Of a stretch of 64,000 nucleotides of DNA, positions 17,018-25,532 are shown one piece after another (positions within the stretch are counted from its first letter, which is position 1; each line of letters starts with the position of its first letter). This DNA comes from Noviluteimonas sp052115395. GTDB lineage: Bacteria > Pseudomonadota > Gammaproteobacteria > Xanthomonadales > Xanthomonadaceae. Where the stretch lies: NCBI GenBank assembly GCA_052115395.1, contig JBFRGO010000005.1. One strand, 5' to 3'. Under the pieces are notes generated by a model, which was not told the origin of the DNA, ran no database searches, and saw nothing but the letters and a program-made list of their open reading frames with translations. The translations under genes were made by a program, and so were the position numbers.

Positions 17018-18157
17018 TCAGGCATCGCGCGCGAGCACGCGATTGCGGCCGGCGGCCTTCGCCGAATTCAGCCGCAGGTCCGCGCGTTTGAGCAGGCCGG
17101 AAAGGTCGGTGGCTTCATGTGGAAAGCTCGCGACGCCGGCGCTGAAGGTGAGCAGCAAGGGGTCTGCGCCGGGGTCGGGCACGAAGCGGCGCGAGAACAA
17201 GGTGCGCCGCAGTCCGTCGACCCGCTCCCACGCCGTGCCCAGCGGCTTGCGCAGGATCAGCACGAATTCCTCGCCGCCCAGGCGTGCGAGCCACTCGCCG
17301 TCTTCCAGCGAGTCGCGCACCAGATCGACGACATGCATCAGCGCGCGATCCCCCGCGTGGTGCCCGATCTCGTCGTTGATGCGCTTGAAGTGGTCCAGGT
17401 CGATCAGCGCCACGCACAGGCTCACGCCGTCGCGGCGCGCGGCATCGAGCAGGCGCGGAAAGCGATGCACCAGCCACGTGCGATTGGGCAGCTCGGTCAA
17501 ACCGTCGGTGCCCGACATCTCCACCAGGCGCTGCATGCGATAGACGACCACCGCGGTGATCAGCGTGAACGCCGCCAGCAACACCAGGCGCTGCAACTGC
17601 CCGCCGACGGTGACCGTGCCGTAATCGCTGGAGATCAACTGGTCGGGCGTGGCGATCGCGAACACGGCCATCGTCAGGATCGCGTACTCCACGATCGCCA
17701 GCCCGCCGACGAACATCGTCACGCGCCCGTCGTTGCGCAGGGCCGTGAGCGTGATCGCGAGCAGGTAGCCGCACCACACGATCATGCTGTTGACGCCGGA
17801 GGGCAGGTGGTTCCAGGCGAGGATCACCAGGACCAGCGTGGTCGCCGATACGTCGAATGCGCCCGAGGCGAAGGGTAGCCAGCGGAAGCGCCGGCCATGC
17901 CGCGCCAGCGCGAGCCACACCTGCGCGAACACGTTCACGAACACCGCGCCGGCCAGGCCGATGAGCGTTTCGCTGAATTGGCCGCCGGTCGCCGCGTTCG
18001 CCAGCGGGAGGAGCAGGAGCATCGCGGCGACCACCACGCGCAGGCGCGCGACGAGCAATTCACCGCTCGCGCCGACCTCGAGCATCACCTCGTCCGGACG
18101 CGTGACCAGTGCCTGCAGGATTTCGGTGTAATGGCGACCGGCGGTTGTCGAACGCAT
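17018..18157 (-). CDS. Membrane-bound diguanylate cyclase
   Basis: 379 residues. The N-terminal 215 residues hold about six membrane helices with no recognised sensor family, followed by a GGDEF domain. The active site is GGEEF near 292-296, preceded by the substrate-binding block DLDHFKRINDEIGHHAGD. The RxxD inhibition site is not seen (EDGE at that position). It would make c-di-GMP from two GTP at the inner face of the membrane. It stands alone between the transporter operon and the aldo/keto reductase. Confidence 0.9.
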   Translation of the reverse strand: MRSTTAGRHYTEILQALVTRPDEVMLEVGASGELLVARLRVVVAAMLLLLPLANAATGGQFSETLIGLAGAVFVNVFAQVWLALARHGRRFRWLPFASGAFDVSATTLVLVILAWNHLPSGVNSMIVWCGYLLAITLTALRNDGRVTMFVGGLAIVEYAILTMAVFAIATPDQLISSDYGTVTVGGQLQRLVLLAAFTLITAVVVYRMQRLVEMSGTDGLTELPNRTWLVHRFPRLLDAARRDGVSLCVALIDLDHFKRINDEIGHHAGDRALMHVVDLVRDSLEDGEWLARLGGEEFVLILRKPLGTAWERVDGLRRTLFSRRFVPDPGADPLLLTFSAGVASFPHEATDLSGLLKRADLRLNSAKAAGRNRVLARDA

Positions 18158-18234
18158 CCCGCACCCCTGATGTTCCCCGCCCGGAGGATAACGCGACCAC
18201 GGCCGGTGCGCGCCGGGGCCGCCTGCGCCGGGAG

Positions 18235-18240
18235 TATCCT
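18235..18240 (+). promoter_or_regulatory. -10 element upstream of the aldo/keto reductase
   Basis: TATCCT in the context GGGAGTATCCTCGG, 48 bases ahead of the ATG at 18289. The same 14-base string recurs upstream of the CBS gene at 59383. No clear -35 is visible. Confidence 0.35.
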
Positions 18241-18288
18241 CGGCGGCCCGTCCGCGCGAAACGCGCTCGGCAAACCAAGGAACCTCGC

Positions 18289-19260
18289 ATGCGTTACCGC
18301 CGCCTCGGTGCTTCCGGCCTTCCGATCTCTGCCTTGTCCTTCGGTGCCTGGGTGACCTTCGGCAACCAGTTGGGCCGCGGCGAAGCGCGCGAACTCATCG
18401 CCGCGGCGTGGGACCACGGCATCAACTTCTTCGACAACGCCGAGACCTATGCCAACGGCGAAGCCGAGCGCGTGATGGGCGACGTGCTCGCCGACCTGCG
18501 CCTGCCGCGCGACAGTTGGTGCGTCTCGAGCAAGGTGTACTTCGGCGCGGTGGACCATCCGCGGCCGACGCAGCGCGGCCTGTCGCGCAAGCATGTGCAC
18601 GATGCGTGCGACGCCGCGCTCAAGCGCCTGCGCGTGGATTACCTCGACCTGTATTTCTGCCATCGCCCCGATCCGGACGTGCCGGTCGCCGAAACGGTGT
18701 GGGCGATGGACACGCTGGTACGCCAGGGCAAGGTGCTCTACTGGGGTACGTCGGAATGGCCGGCGCATGCGATCCGCGAAGCGCACAAGGTCGCGCGTGC
18801 ACACAACCTGGTCGCGCCGACGATGGAGCAGCCGCAGTACAACCTGTTCCATCGCGAGCGCGTGGAACTGGAATACGCGCCGCTGTATTCGGAATACGGC
18901 CTGGGCCTGACGATCTGGTCGCCGCTCGCCTCGGGCCTGCTCACCGGCAAGTACAACGCGGGCGTGCCGCAGGATTCGCGCCTCGGGCACGAACGCTTCG
19001 CGTGGCTGCGCGATGCCTTGCTGGAGGATCCGCAGGCGCGGCACATCGAACGCGCGCGCAAGTTCACCGGGATCGCCGAAGAACTCGGGGTGCCGCCCGC
19101 GCCGCTCGCGGTGGCCTGGTGCCTGCGCAACCCGCACGTGTCCACGGTGATGCTCGGCGCCACGAAGAAGGAACAACTGGTGCAGAACCTCGAAGCGCTC
19201 GAATTGACCGAGCGCTTCGATGATGCGACCTGGTCGCGGATCGAAGCCGCGACCGCGTGA
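18289..19260 (+). CDS. Aldo/keto reductase (Kv-beta-like subfamily)
   Basis: 323 residues, cytosolic NADPH-dependent oxidoreductase. The catalytic tetrad is visible: Asp and Tyr in FFDNAETYANG (near 47-57), Lys in VSSKVYFG (near 79) and His in YFCHRPDP (near 116). The Kv-beta-type start YRRLGASGLPISALSFGAW and the QPQYNLFHRERVE block support the subfamily. An AAGGA ribosome site precedes the ATG at 18289; longer open frames upstream lack one. It converges on the PDZ gene with a 3-base gap. Confidence 0.9.
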   Translation: MRYRRLGASGLPISALSFGAWVTFGNQLGRGEARELIAAAWDHGINFFDNAETYANGEAERVMGDVLADLRLPRDSWCVSSKVYFGAVDHPRPTQRGLSRKHVHDACDAALKRLRVDYLDLYFCHRPDPDVPVAETVWAMDTLVRQGKVLYWGTSEWPAHAIREAHKVARAHNLVAPTMEQPQYNLFHRERVELEYAPLYSEYGLGLTIWSPLASGLLTGKYNAGVPQDSRLGHERFAWLRDALLEDPQARHIERARKFTGIAEELGVPPAPLAVAWCLRNPHVSTVMLGATKKEQLVQNLEALELTERFDDATWSRIEAATA

Positions 19261-19263
19261 GCG

Positions 19264-20448
19264 TCAGTTCGTCTTGATCTGCACGTCGCGGAGGATGGTC
19301 GCGTTGTCCGGCGGCGTGTCGAACTCCAGTTCGACATTGCCGTCGTCGCCGATGAAGGCCAGTTGCTGCGTCTGCAACAACGTCACTGCACCATCGTCGT
19401 CGATGAAGGCGGCCGGCGGCGGAGGCGGAGGCGGCAGCGGCGCCTTCGGTGCGCGCGGCGGCGGCGGCGGAGGAGGCGGCGGGGTCATGAACTTCAGGGA
19501 GATCTCCGGCACCTTCACCCGCGTGCTGGCGACGCGGCGATCGCGCAGGTATTCGACCAGCGCCGTGGCGTTGTCTTCCTTCGCGCGCAGCGCTTCCATC
19601 GCTTCGCGCGGCGAGTTCACCGCGCGGCCGTCGATCTTCTGGATGACGTCGCCCGGTTGCAGGCCTTCCAGGTCGGGGCCTGCGCTCAGCACGAGCACGC
19701 CCTTGTCGGTTCCGAAGTAACGGCCGAGACCGCCGCCGACCGACGCCAGGTTCAACCCGTTCCAGCGGAAGGCTTCGGCGAGCATCGGCACCTTGCAGTC
19801 CTTGCCCTTGCAGTCGCCGCGCGGTCCGATGCGGATCACTTCCTGGCGCACGTCGTCGCCCACGCCCGGCACGTCGACGTCGATGCGACGCAACTGCGGG
19901 CCCACGTCCGGCCCGCCCACCCAGAACACATCCTGGTCGAGCGACGCGGTGACGTTCGCGCTCGCGGCCTTGCCCGCGCGCACGTAGTCGATGCGGATCG
20001 GCTTGCCCTCGTCCATGCCGACGAACAATTTGCGGGCATTGTCCAGGCGCAGGTCGCCGTTGCTGCCGAGCACCTGCGTGCCGCCGACGGCGGTGATGCG
20101 ATCGCCGGCCTTCAGGCCCGCCTTCGCCGCGCCGCTGTCGGGCGTGACGCCGGCCACGCGCACGCCGGCCTGCGCGTCGGGCGCGAGGACGACGCCGATC
20201 ACCGGCCTTTTCATCATGCGGCGTTCGAAGATGTGCACATCGGGCGCGGCCTGCTCGCCGAGCTTGCCCTGCAGTTCGGCCAGGCGCCGGGCGGCGCGTT
20301 CCAGGTCGGCCTGCGCGGCGTCGAGCTGCGCCTGCGTCGGGGCATCGGCGGTGCGGACCTTGGTCTTGGGTGTCTGCGCCGCGGCACTGGCGGCGAGCGC
20401 GAGTGCGATGCAGGCGCCGAGCAAGGGCGTGGGACGGAAAAGTTTCAT
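19264..20448 (-). CDS. Exported double-PDZ protein with proline tracts
   Basis: 394 residues. A signal peptide (1-24, cleavage after SAAA) and a short coiled coil (about 38-62) are followed by PDZ1 (about 75-160) and PDZ2 (about 240-310, LQPGDVIQKIDGRAVNSP). Then come two proline runs (about 321-347) and an acidic C-terminal tail. There is no protease domain, so it resembles only the peptide-binding part of DegP/RseP-type proteins. It lies 76 bases downstream of an ECF sigma and a membrane partner gene, which suggests a periplasmic role in the same pathway. Function not established. Confidence 0.82.
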   Translation of the reverse strand: MKLFRPTPLLGACIALALAASAAAQTPKTKVRTADAPTQAQLDAAQADLERAARRLAELQGKLGEQAAPDVHIFERRMMKRPVIGVVLAPDAQAGVRVAGVTPDSGAAKAGLKAGDRITAVGGTQVLGSNGDLRLDNARKLFVGMDEGKPIRIDYVRAGKAASANVTASLDQDVFWVGGPDVGPQLRRIDVDVPGVGDDVRQEVIRIGPRGDCKGKDCKVPMLAEAFRWNGLNLASVGGGLGRYFGTDKGVLVLSAGPDLEGLQPGDVIQKIDGRAVNSPREAMEALRAKEDNATALVEYLRDRRVASTRVKVPEISLKFMTPPPPPPPPPRAPKAPLPPPPPPPAAFIDDDGAVTLLQTQQLAFIGDDGNVELEFDTPPDNATILRDVQIKTN

Positions 20449-20524
20449 GCGGTCCTCGATGGCGGTGATGGTGTGGTTCCGATGACAGGGATGCGGTGCG
20501 GGGGCCGAGCGTCGCAGGCGCGCT

Positions 20525-21094
20525 TCAATCGACGCGGACGAGCGCGCCGTCGTAGCCCTGCCCGTGCACGGCCATCCAGCGTCGCGTGGATTCGAAGCTC
20601 ACGGCCGAGCGCAGCGTGTCGACGCGTGCGCGCCAGAGGGCGAGTTGCCCGTCGCGGCCGAGGTTGGGTTGGCGCAGCGCGGCGTCGATGCGGGCGAGTT
20701 CGGCATCGAGGTTCGCGCCGACTTCCACCGCCGCGCCGCTGCCCACCGAATCGTCGCGCGCAAGCGCAAGCAAACCTTCGAGCTGGGCGGATTCGGCGTA
20801 CAGCGTTTCCAGTGCGTCGGCCGTCTCCGGTTGCGTCGTCGCGGCGACGACCGGCGCCGGCGGCGATGCGGTTTGTTTCGAGGTCGGCAACATGCGCAGC
20901 GGCACGATCACCGCAAGTGCGAGCGTCGCGGCGATGGCCAGGCGCGCGGGCCAACGCGCGCGCTTGCGCACGGGCAGGCGCGCGGCGATGTCGGCCCACG
21001 CATCGGCCTGCGGGCGTTCGAGCGGCAGGGCGTTGAAGGCCTGCGCCCACGAGTCCGGCGCGGGGCCGGCGGGATGTCGGGTGGCGTCACGCAT
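20525..21094 (-). CDS. Single-pass membrane protein, putative anti-sigma factor
   Basis: 189 residues. A soluble N-terminal segment of about 48 residues is followed by one membrane helix (about 49-68) and a C-terminal region rich in Ala/Glu/Arg helices. The topology and the 8-base overlap with the ECF sigma gene fit an anti-sigma factor. The zinc motif HxxxCxxC is absent and I do not recognise a known anti-sigma domain. The call rests on context. Confidence 0.65.
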   Translation of the reverse strand: MRDATRHPAGPAPDSWAQAFNALPLERPQADAWADIAARLPVRKRARWPARLAIAATLALAVIVPLRMLPTSKQTASPPAPVVAATTQPETADALETLYAESAQLEGLLALARDDSVGSGAAVEVGANLDAELARIDAALRQPNLGRDGQLALWRARVDTLRSAVSFESTRRWMAVHGQGYDGALVRVD

Positions 21095-21680
21095 GGACGT
21101 CCTCCTGGATGGACAGTGCGGCGCGGAGCTTCCGGGTCCCGCGCGCGAGTTGCGATTTGGAAAAGCTGGCGGTGCGTTGCATCAACGTGGCGATTTCCTC
21201 GTGCGTGTAACCCTCGGCGTGGTAGAGCCACAACACGCTGCGCGTCGATGCCGGCAGGCCGGCGAGCGCGCGCTGCACCAGCGCTGCATCGGCGGCCGCG
21301 GGGGGAAGCGGTGCATCGTCTTCGGCGAACACGCCCGTGTCGTCCACGCCGATCTCCTGCGCCAAACGCTTGTCGCGGCGCAGGCGCATCAATGCTTCGT
21401 TGACCGCGATCTGCCGCAGCCACCCCCAGAAGGGACTGCCGCCACCACGGAACTCGCCGATCCGGCCGAGCACCTTGAGCATCGTGTCCTGCAGCACGTC
21501 GCGCGCCTCCTCCCGGTCGCCGCCGATCCGCAGCGCCAGGGTGAACACCGGCCGCTCGAACCAACGGTAGAGCTGTTCGAACGCCGCCCGGTCGCCGGCG
21601 CGCGCGCGGGCCAGCAGGGCGTCGGGCACGTCGATGGCGAAACTCGAACGTGGGGCGGCGGTCGGAGGGGCGAGGGTCAT
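21087..21680 (-). CDS. ECF-type RNA polymerase sigma factor
   Basis: 197 residues. Sigma region 2 is at 22-95 (AFEQLYRWFERPVFTLALRI, then DVLQDTMLKVLGRI) and region 4 near 135-185 (LPASTRSVLWLYHAEGYTHEEIATLM). It lacks regions 1.1 and 3, as ECF sigmas do. It overlaps its putative anti-sigma partner and is divergent from the SPFH gene. A GGAAC motif occurs in the upstream gap, but I could not find a matching -10, so autoregulation is unproven. Confidence 0.92.
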   Translation of the reverse strand: MTLAPPTAAPRSSFAIDVPDALLARARAGDRAAFEQLYRWFERPVFTLALRIGGDREEARDVLQDTMLKVLGRIGEFRGGGSPFWGWLRQIAVNEALMRLRRDKRLAQEIGVDDTGVFAEDDAPLPPAAADAALVQRALAGLPASTRSVLWLYHAEGYTHEEIATLMQRTASFSKSQLARGTRKLRAALSIQEDVHA

Positions 21681-21742
21681 TCGAAGACAGTGGATGCCGG
21701 GGAGGGCGAAAGCGTCGCAGCCGCTTGTGTTCCCACCGACCC

Positions 21743-21748
21743 TATACT
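21743..21748 (+). promoter_or_regulatory. -10 element upstream of the SPFH gene
   Basis: TATACT lies 30 bases before the ATG at 21778. The only TTG-type hexamer (TTGTGT at 21725) is 12 bases away, too close for a normal promoter, so the -35 is unclear. Confidence 0.4.
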
Positions 21749-21777
21749 CCGTTCAGACAAGTAGCGGGGGTGCGGCG

Positions 21778-22746
21778 ATGTCGTTGAACTGGATGTTGAG
21801 CGCGGTCGTAGTCTTCTTCGGCCTGGTGATCGTGATGAAGGCCGTGCGGATGGTGCCGCAGGGCTACGAGTGGACGGTCGAGGCCTTCGGCCGCTACACC
21901 CACACCCTCTCGCCGGGCCTGCACTTCCTCGTGCCGATCTACCAGGGCATCGGCCGCAAGATCAACATGATGGAACAGGTGATGGACGTGCCGAGCCAGG
22001 ACGTGATCACCAAGGACAACGCCGTGGTGAAGGTCGACGGCATCGTCTTCTTCCAGGTGCTCGACGCGGCCAAGGCCGCCTACGAAGTCGCGCAGCTGGA
22101 GATCGCCATCCTCAACCTGGTGATGACCAACATCCGTACGTCGATCGGTTCGATGGACCTGGACGAGTCGCTGTCCAAGCGCGACGAGATCAACGCCAAG
22201 GTGCTCGTCGCGGTGGACGCGGCCACCCATCCGTGGGGGCTGAAGGTCAATCGCATCGAGTTGAAGGACATCCAGCCGCCGCGCGACCTGATCGATTCGA
22301 TGGCGCGCCAGATGAAGGCCGAGCGCGAGAAGCGCGCCAACATCCTGGAAGCCGAGGGGCATCGCGCGTCCGCCATCCTGCGCGCCGAAGGCGAGAAGCA
22401 GGCCGCGATCCTGGAAGCCGAAGGCCAGCGCGAAGCCGCCTTCCGCCAGGCCGAAGCGCGCGAGCGCCTGGCCGAAGCCGAGGCGAAGGCCACGCAGATG
22501 GTGTCGGACGCGATCGCGGGCGGCAACGTCAACGCGATCAATTACTTCGTCGCGCAGAAGTACATCGAGGCGTTCAAGTCGCTCGCCGAGGCGCCGAACC
22601 AGAAGTTCGTGCTGATGCCGATGGAATCCTCGGGCGTGCTCGGCTCGCTCGGCGGCATCGCCGAACTGGCGAAGCAGGCGCTCGAGCGCCAGGGCACCGC
22701 GCGCGTGGTCGCGCCGGCCACGCCCGCGCCGCGCGCCGGGGGCTGA
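21778..22746 (+). CDS. SPFH/band 7 membrane protein (QmcA-like)
   Basis: 322 residues. One N-terminal membrane helix (about 5-25) is followed by an SPFH domain (VRMVPQGYEWTVEAFGRYTHTLSPGLHFLVP, split here as VRMVPQGYEW and LSPGLHFLVP) and a long alanine/glutamate-rich coiled coil (about 185-255). Proteins of this stomatin-like family form large ring assemblies in the inner membrane and influence FtsH-type proteolysis or membrane order. The following nfeD-like gene starts 2 bases after the stop, the classic SPFH-NfeD pair. The ATG at 21778 directly opens the hydrophobic helix. Confidence 0.92.
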   Translation: MSLNWMLSAVVVFFGLVIVMKAVRMVPQGYEWTVEAFGRYTHTLSPGLHFLVPIYQGIGRKINMMEQVMDVPSQDVITKDNAVVKVDGIVFFQVLDAAKAAYEVAQLEIAILNLVMTNIRTSIGSMDLDESLSKRDEINAKVLVAVDAATHPWGLKVNRIELKDIQPPRDLIDSMARQMKAEREKRANILEAEGHRASAILRAEGEKQAAILEAEGQREAAFRQAEARERLAEAEAKATQMVSDAIAGGNVNAINYFVAQKYIEAFKSLAEAPNQKFVLMPMESSGVLGSLGGIAELAKQALERQGTARVVAPATPAPRAGG

Positions 22747-22748
22747 CC

Positions 22749-23186
22749 ATGCGTACCGACGTCTTCGTCTGGGCGGCGATCGCGCTGCTGCTGTTCGTGG
22801 CCGAGGTGCTCGCGCCGGGCGCCTTCCTGTTGTGGCTCGGCTTCGCGGCGACGGCGGTCTTCCTCGTGGTGCTGCTGGTGCCCGGCGTGTCGGTGCTTGC
22901 GCAGGCCTGCCTGTTCGCCGTGCTGGGCATCGTGTCGATCCTCGCGTGGCGGCGGTTCTCCCGCGGCAAGCGCGTGCTGGCCGGCGGCGACCCCATCCTC
23001 AACCGCCGCACGGCCGCGCTGATCGGCCGCGTGGTGCCGCTGGAACGCGCGATCGTCAACGGCCAGGGGCGCGTGCAGATCGCCGACGCGTTCTGGGACG
23101 TGGTCGGCCCGGATCTCCCGGCGGGCACGCCGGTGCGCGTGCTGTCGGCCGAAGGCATGACGTTGCGGGTCGACGTGGCCGGCTGA
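22749..23186 (+). CDS. NfeD-like membrane protein
   Basis: 145 residues. Two or three hydrophobic helices (about 5-70) precede a C-terminal OB-fold domain (about 85-145, TAALIGRVVPLERAIVNGQG and AEGMTLRVDV). This is the short NfeD form without the ClpP-like protease. It is co-transcribed with, and probably binds, the SPFH protein encoded just upstream. Confidence 0.9.
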   Translation: MRTDVFVWAAIALLLFVAEVLAPGAFLLWLGFAATAVFLVVLLVPGVSVLAQACLFAVLGIVSILAWRRFSRGKRVLAGGDPILNRRTAALIGRVVPLERAIVNGQGRVQIADAFWDVVGPDLPAGTPVRVLSAEGMTLRVDVAG

Positions 23187-23236
23187 GCCTGCGAGCGATG
23201 CGATAATCGCGGGCTCCCGACCCCACGGCAGCCCGC

Positions 23237-24346
23237 ATGACGCAGAAGACGATCCTCAACGACACCCACCGTTCGCTCGGCGCCAAGATGGTCGACTTCG
23301 GCGGGTGGGACATGCCCTTGCACTATGGCTCGCAGGTCGACGAGCACCACCTGGTGCGCAACGACGCGGGCATGTTCGACGTCTCGCACATGACGGTGGT
23401 GGACCTGCGCGGCGCGCGCGTGCGCGACTTCCTGCGCAAGCTGGTCGCCAACTCGGTCGACAAGCTCAAGGCGCCGGGCAAGGCGCTGTACACCGCGATG
23501 CTCAACCCGCAGGGCGGCGTGGTCGACGACCTGATCATCTATGCGATGGGCGATGGCTTCTATCGCCTCGTGGTCAATGCCGCCACGCGCGAGAAGGACC
23601 TGCAGTGGATCAATGCCGCGGCGACGCAGTTCGGCGTGGACGTCGTCGAGCGCCCCGAGTTGGGCATCTTCGCCGTGCAGGGTCCGACCGCGCGCGAACG
23701 CGTCGCCTCGCTGCTCGATGCCGCGTCGGTGGAGAAGGTATCCAAGCTCACGCGCTTCGCCGCCGCGGAGGCCACTTCGAAGGACGGCGTACCGCTGTTC
23801 GTCGCCCGCACCGGTTACACCGGCGAGGACGGTTACGAAATCCTGGTGCCCGAAGCGCAGGCGATCGCGTTCTGGAATGCGTTGCTCGCCGCGGGCGTCA
23901 AACCCGCCGGCCTCGGCGCGCGCGACACGCTGCGCCTGGAAGCCGGCATGAATCTCTACGGCCAGGACATGGACGACACCGTCTCGCCGTTCGAAGCCGG
24001 CCTTGCATGGACCGTCTCGCTCGACGAAGGCCGCGAATTCACCGGCCGCGCCGCACTCGAAGCACAGAAGGCCGCCGGCGTGCCGCGCCAGATGGTCGGG
24101 CTGGTGATGGACGAGAAGGGCGTGCTCCGCCACGGGCAGAAGGTGCTCACGCCCAACGGCGAGGGCGAGATTCTCTCCGGCACGTTCTCGCCCACGCTCG
24201 GCAAGGCGATCGCCTTCGCGCGCGTGCCCGCCGGTCCGCTCGATGCCGACGCGCCGGTGCGCGTGGACATCCGCGGCCGCGAGGTCCCGGTGCGCGTGGT
24301 GAAGTTCCCCTTCGTGCGCGAAGGCAAGGCGCAACCCGGCATCTGA
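23237..24346 (+). CDS. gcvT: Glycine cleavage system T protein (aminomethyltransferase)
   Basis: 369 residues; transfers the methylene group from the aminomethyl lipoyl H protein to tetrahydrofolate, releasing ammonia. Family blocks are present: KMVDFGGWDMPLHYG (near 20), DVSHM (near 51), TGYTGEDGYEI (near 194) and the C-terminal GCV_T domain with GTFSPTLGKAIAFARV. A GATAAT -10-like element is at 23200-23205. There is no room for a glycine riboswitch in the 50-base gap. gcvH follows after about 100 bases; gcvP is not in the window. Confidence 0.96.
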   Translation: MTQKTILNDTHRSLGAKMVDFGGWDMPLHYGSQVDEHHLVRNDAGMFDVSHMTVVDLRGARVRDFLRKLVANSVDKLKAPGKALYTAMLNPQGGVVDDLIIYAMGDGFYRLVVNAATREKDLQWINAAATQFGVDVVERPELGIFAVQGPTARERVASLLDAASVEKVSKLTRFAAAEATSKDGVPLFVARTGYTGEDGYEILVPEAQAIAFWNALLAAGVKPAGLGARDTLRLEAGMNLYGQDMDDTVSPFEAGLAWTVSLDEGREFTGRAALEAQKAAGVPRQMVGLVMDEKGVLRHGQKVLTPNGEGEILSGTFSPTLGKAIAFARVPAGPLDADAPVRVDIRGREVPVRVVKFPFVREGKAQPGI

Positions 24347-24374
24347 CAATGCGACGAAAGGTGCGGCGCATGGC

Positions 24375-24405
24375 TTGATCCGGCGCCGCCCCCCTTCGCT
24401 ACACT
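24375..24405 (+). promoter_or_regulatory. Possible promoter of gcvH
   Basis: TTGATC (24375-24380) and TACACT (24400-24405) are 19 bases apart, slightly wide, 44 bases before the gcvH ATG. It would let gcvH be expressed apart from gcvT. Confidence 0.45.
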
Positions 24406-24448
24406 ACGGTCCACCCCTCCCCACGACGACGCAGCACGGAGCAGCACG

Positions 24449-24844
24449 ATGAACGAGATCCCCGGCGACCTGAAGTTCATGAAGTCCCACGAATGGGCAC
24501 GCGTCGAAGGCGACGGCAAGGTCACGATCGGCATCTCCGACCATGCGCAGGGCCTGCTCGGCGACCTGGTGTACGTCGAACTTCCGAACGTCGGCGACCG
24601 CGTCGAAGCCGGCACCGCCGTTGCCGTCGTCGAGTCGGTCAAGGCAGCGTCGGACGTCTATTCGCCGGTGACCGGCAAGGTCGTCGAGGTCAACGCCGCG
24701 CTGGCCGACAAGCCCGAAACGATCAACGAAGACGCGTACGGCGACGGCTGGATTTTCGTGATCGAAGCCGAGGAACCCGAGCAGCTCAACGAACTCCTGG
24801 CGCCGGACGACTACGCCGAACTGCTCGAGGAAGAAGATCACTGA
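24449..24844 (+). CDS. gcvH: Glycine cleavage system H protein
   Basis: 131 residues; lipoyl carrier that shuttles the aminomethyl group between the P, T and L proteins. The lipoylated lysine is in ESVKAASDVYSPVTG (Lys near 66), and the HEWARVEGDGKVTIGISDHA and AYGDGWIF blocks are typical. Length equals the family norm. It is preceded by its own candidate promoter and followed by a hairpin terminator. Confidence 0.97.
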   Translation: MNEIPGDLKFMKSHEWARVEGDGKVTIGISDHAQGLLGDLVYVELPNVGDRVEAGTAVAVVESVKAASDVYSPVTGKVVEVNAALADKPETINEDAYGDGWIFVIEAEEPEQLNELLAPDDYAELLEEEDH

Positions 24845-24885
24845 CGCCACGCGCGTCCGATCGCCGCACGCGTTGCGGCACTCCG

Positions 24886-24917
24886 ATCCGGCCGCCTCGC
24901 GCGGCCGGATTCGTTTC
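24886..24917 (+). terminator. Rho-independent terminator after gcvH
   Basis: A perfect 10-bp stem (ATCCGGCCGC at 24886-24895, complement at 24901-24910) with a 5-base loop, followed by a weak T-rich stretch TCGTTTCC. Confidence 0.65.
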
Positions 24918-25237
24918 CGACGAGCGGTCGAAGTTTGCGCAGTTGGGCGTAAATCGGGTGCTGCGATGCGTCATCGCGAAAACTTTTTTTCGCCCCGTCC
25001 AACACCGTCGTTGCCCCTTCGGGCAAGTGCCGCGCGGTCTTGCGTCGGCAAGCACGCAAGCATCGCCGGCGCGTCGCGCGTTTTTCTTCGGCTGCGCAAA
25101 ACAAGGTGTTTTTTGCAACAGTGATATGCATGCGACAACGATCGGCGCGTCGCACGGAACGCCGCGCGCACCCTCCGAAGCCGACCCCGCCACCCGCGCT
25201 CGCCCCTGAGAGCCAATAAAAAAATCGTAGGGGGTTG
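24918..25237. other. Non-coding spacer, no gene seen
   Basis: First part of the 746-base gap between gcvH and the histone H1-like gene. It holds A/T runs (T7 near 24985, T6 near 25110) and no ribosome site followed by a convincing reading frame on either strand. Nothing further can be called before the promoter at 25238. Confidence 0.6.
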
Positions 25238-25266
25238 TTGACACAGGAAAAAACCGTGATTAGGTT
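25238..25266 (+). promoter_or_regulatory. Promoter of the histone H1-like leader
   Basis: Consensus -35 TTGACA (25238-25243), exactly 17 bases of spacer, then TAGGTT (25261-25266). It is the only good promoter in the 746-base gap and points to the H1-like gene 325 bases away. Confidence 0.7.
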
Positions 25267-25269
25267 TCG

Positions 25270-25443
25270 CCGCAAGCAGCCACCCTGCGGTAACGAGTGA
25301 GTCACGACAAAACGACATCGCGCAAGACAACACGAACCTCCGCCCGGATCGACAAGCCGGTGGACGCGGGTTTCGTTTCCTTCGCGAAATCGCAGTCGAC
25401 ATCTTTCAAAGGAACCCGCGACGCCCTGCGTCGCGGGTTTTTT
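25270..25443 (+). ncRNA. Putative attenuated leader or small RNA
   Basis: Transcript predicted from the promoter at 25238-25266 to the terminator at 25413-25443, about 170 nt. It starts with a CCGCA/TGCGG hairpin (25270-25290). CGCGGGTT at 25365-25372 is the exact complement of AACCCGCG at 25413-25420, the 5' arm of the terminator, so an antiterminator helix of 8 bp is possible. A GTG frame from 25297 runs through the terminator and shows no ribosome site. It may be a free small RNA or a cis-acting leader of the H1-like gene. No known RNA family is recognised. Confidence 0.5.
25413..25443 (+). terminator. Strong Rho-independent terminator inside the H1-like leader
   Basis: A perfect 12-bp stem (AACCCGCGACGC at 25413-25424, complement at 25428-25439) with a 3-base loop, running into six T residues. 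It stands 147 bases ahead of the H1-like ATG with no gene before it. Confidence 0.85.
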
Positions 25444-25509
25444 ATTGCCGCGCACCTGGTGCCGCGGCATGCCGAATCCGTCCCGGCGCGCGTGGCGCGT
25501 CGGCGGTTG

Positions 25510-25532
25510 GTCGCGGGTCCGACTCCCGCGAC
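25510..25532 (+). repeat. Perfect hairpin repeating the terminator arms
   Basis: GTCGCGGG (25510-25517) and CCCGCGAC (25525-25532) form an 8-bp stem around TCCGACT. The same two 8-mers occur in the terminator at 25413-25439, in the opposite order. It resembles a tRNA T-arm, but the rest of a tRNA is missing. A perfect 14-base palindrome GAACTG-GG-CAGTTC follows at 25541-25554. Confidence 0.55.

Noticed and set aside
23187..23236. Glycine riboswitch before gcvT
   Set aside because: The gap is 50 bases, too short for the aptamer, and its conserved core is not seen.
25510..25532. T-arm-like hairpin as a tRNA or attachment-site remnant
   Set aside because: No acceptor stem, D-arm, anticodon arm or CCA fits around it, and no integrase is near. 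The arms instead match the neighbouring terminator.
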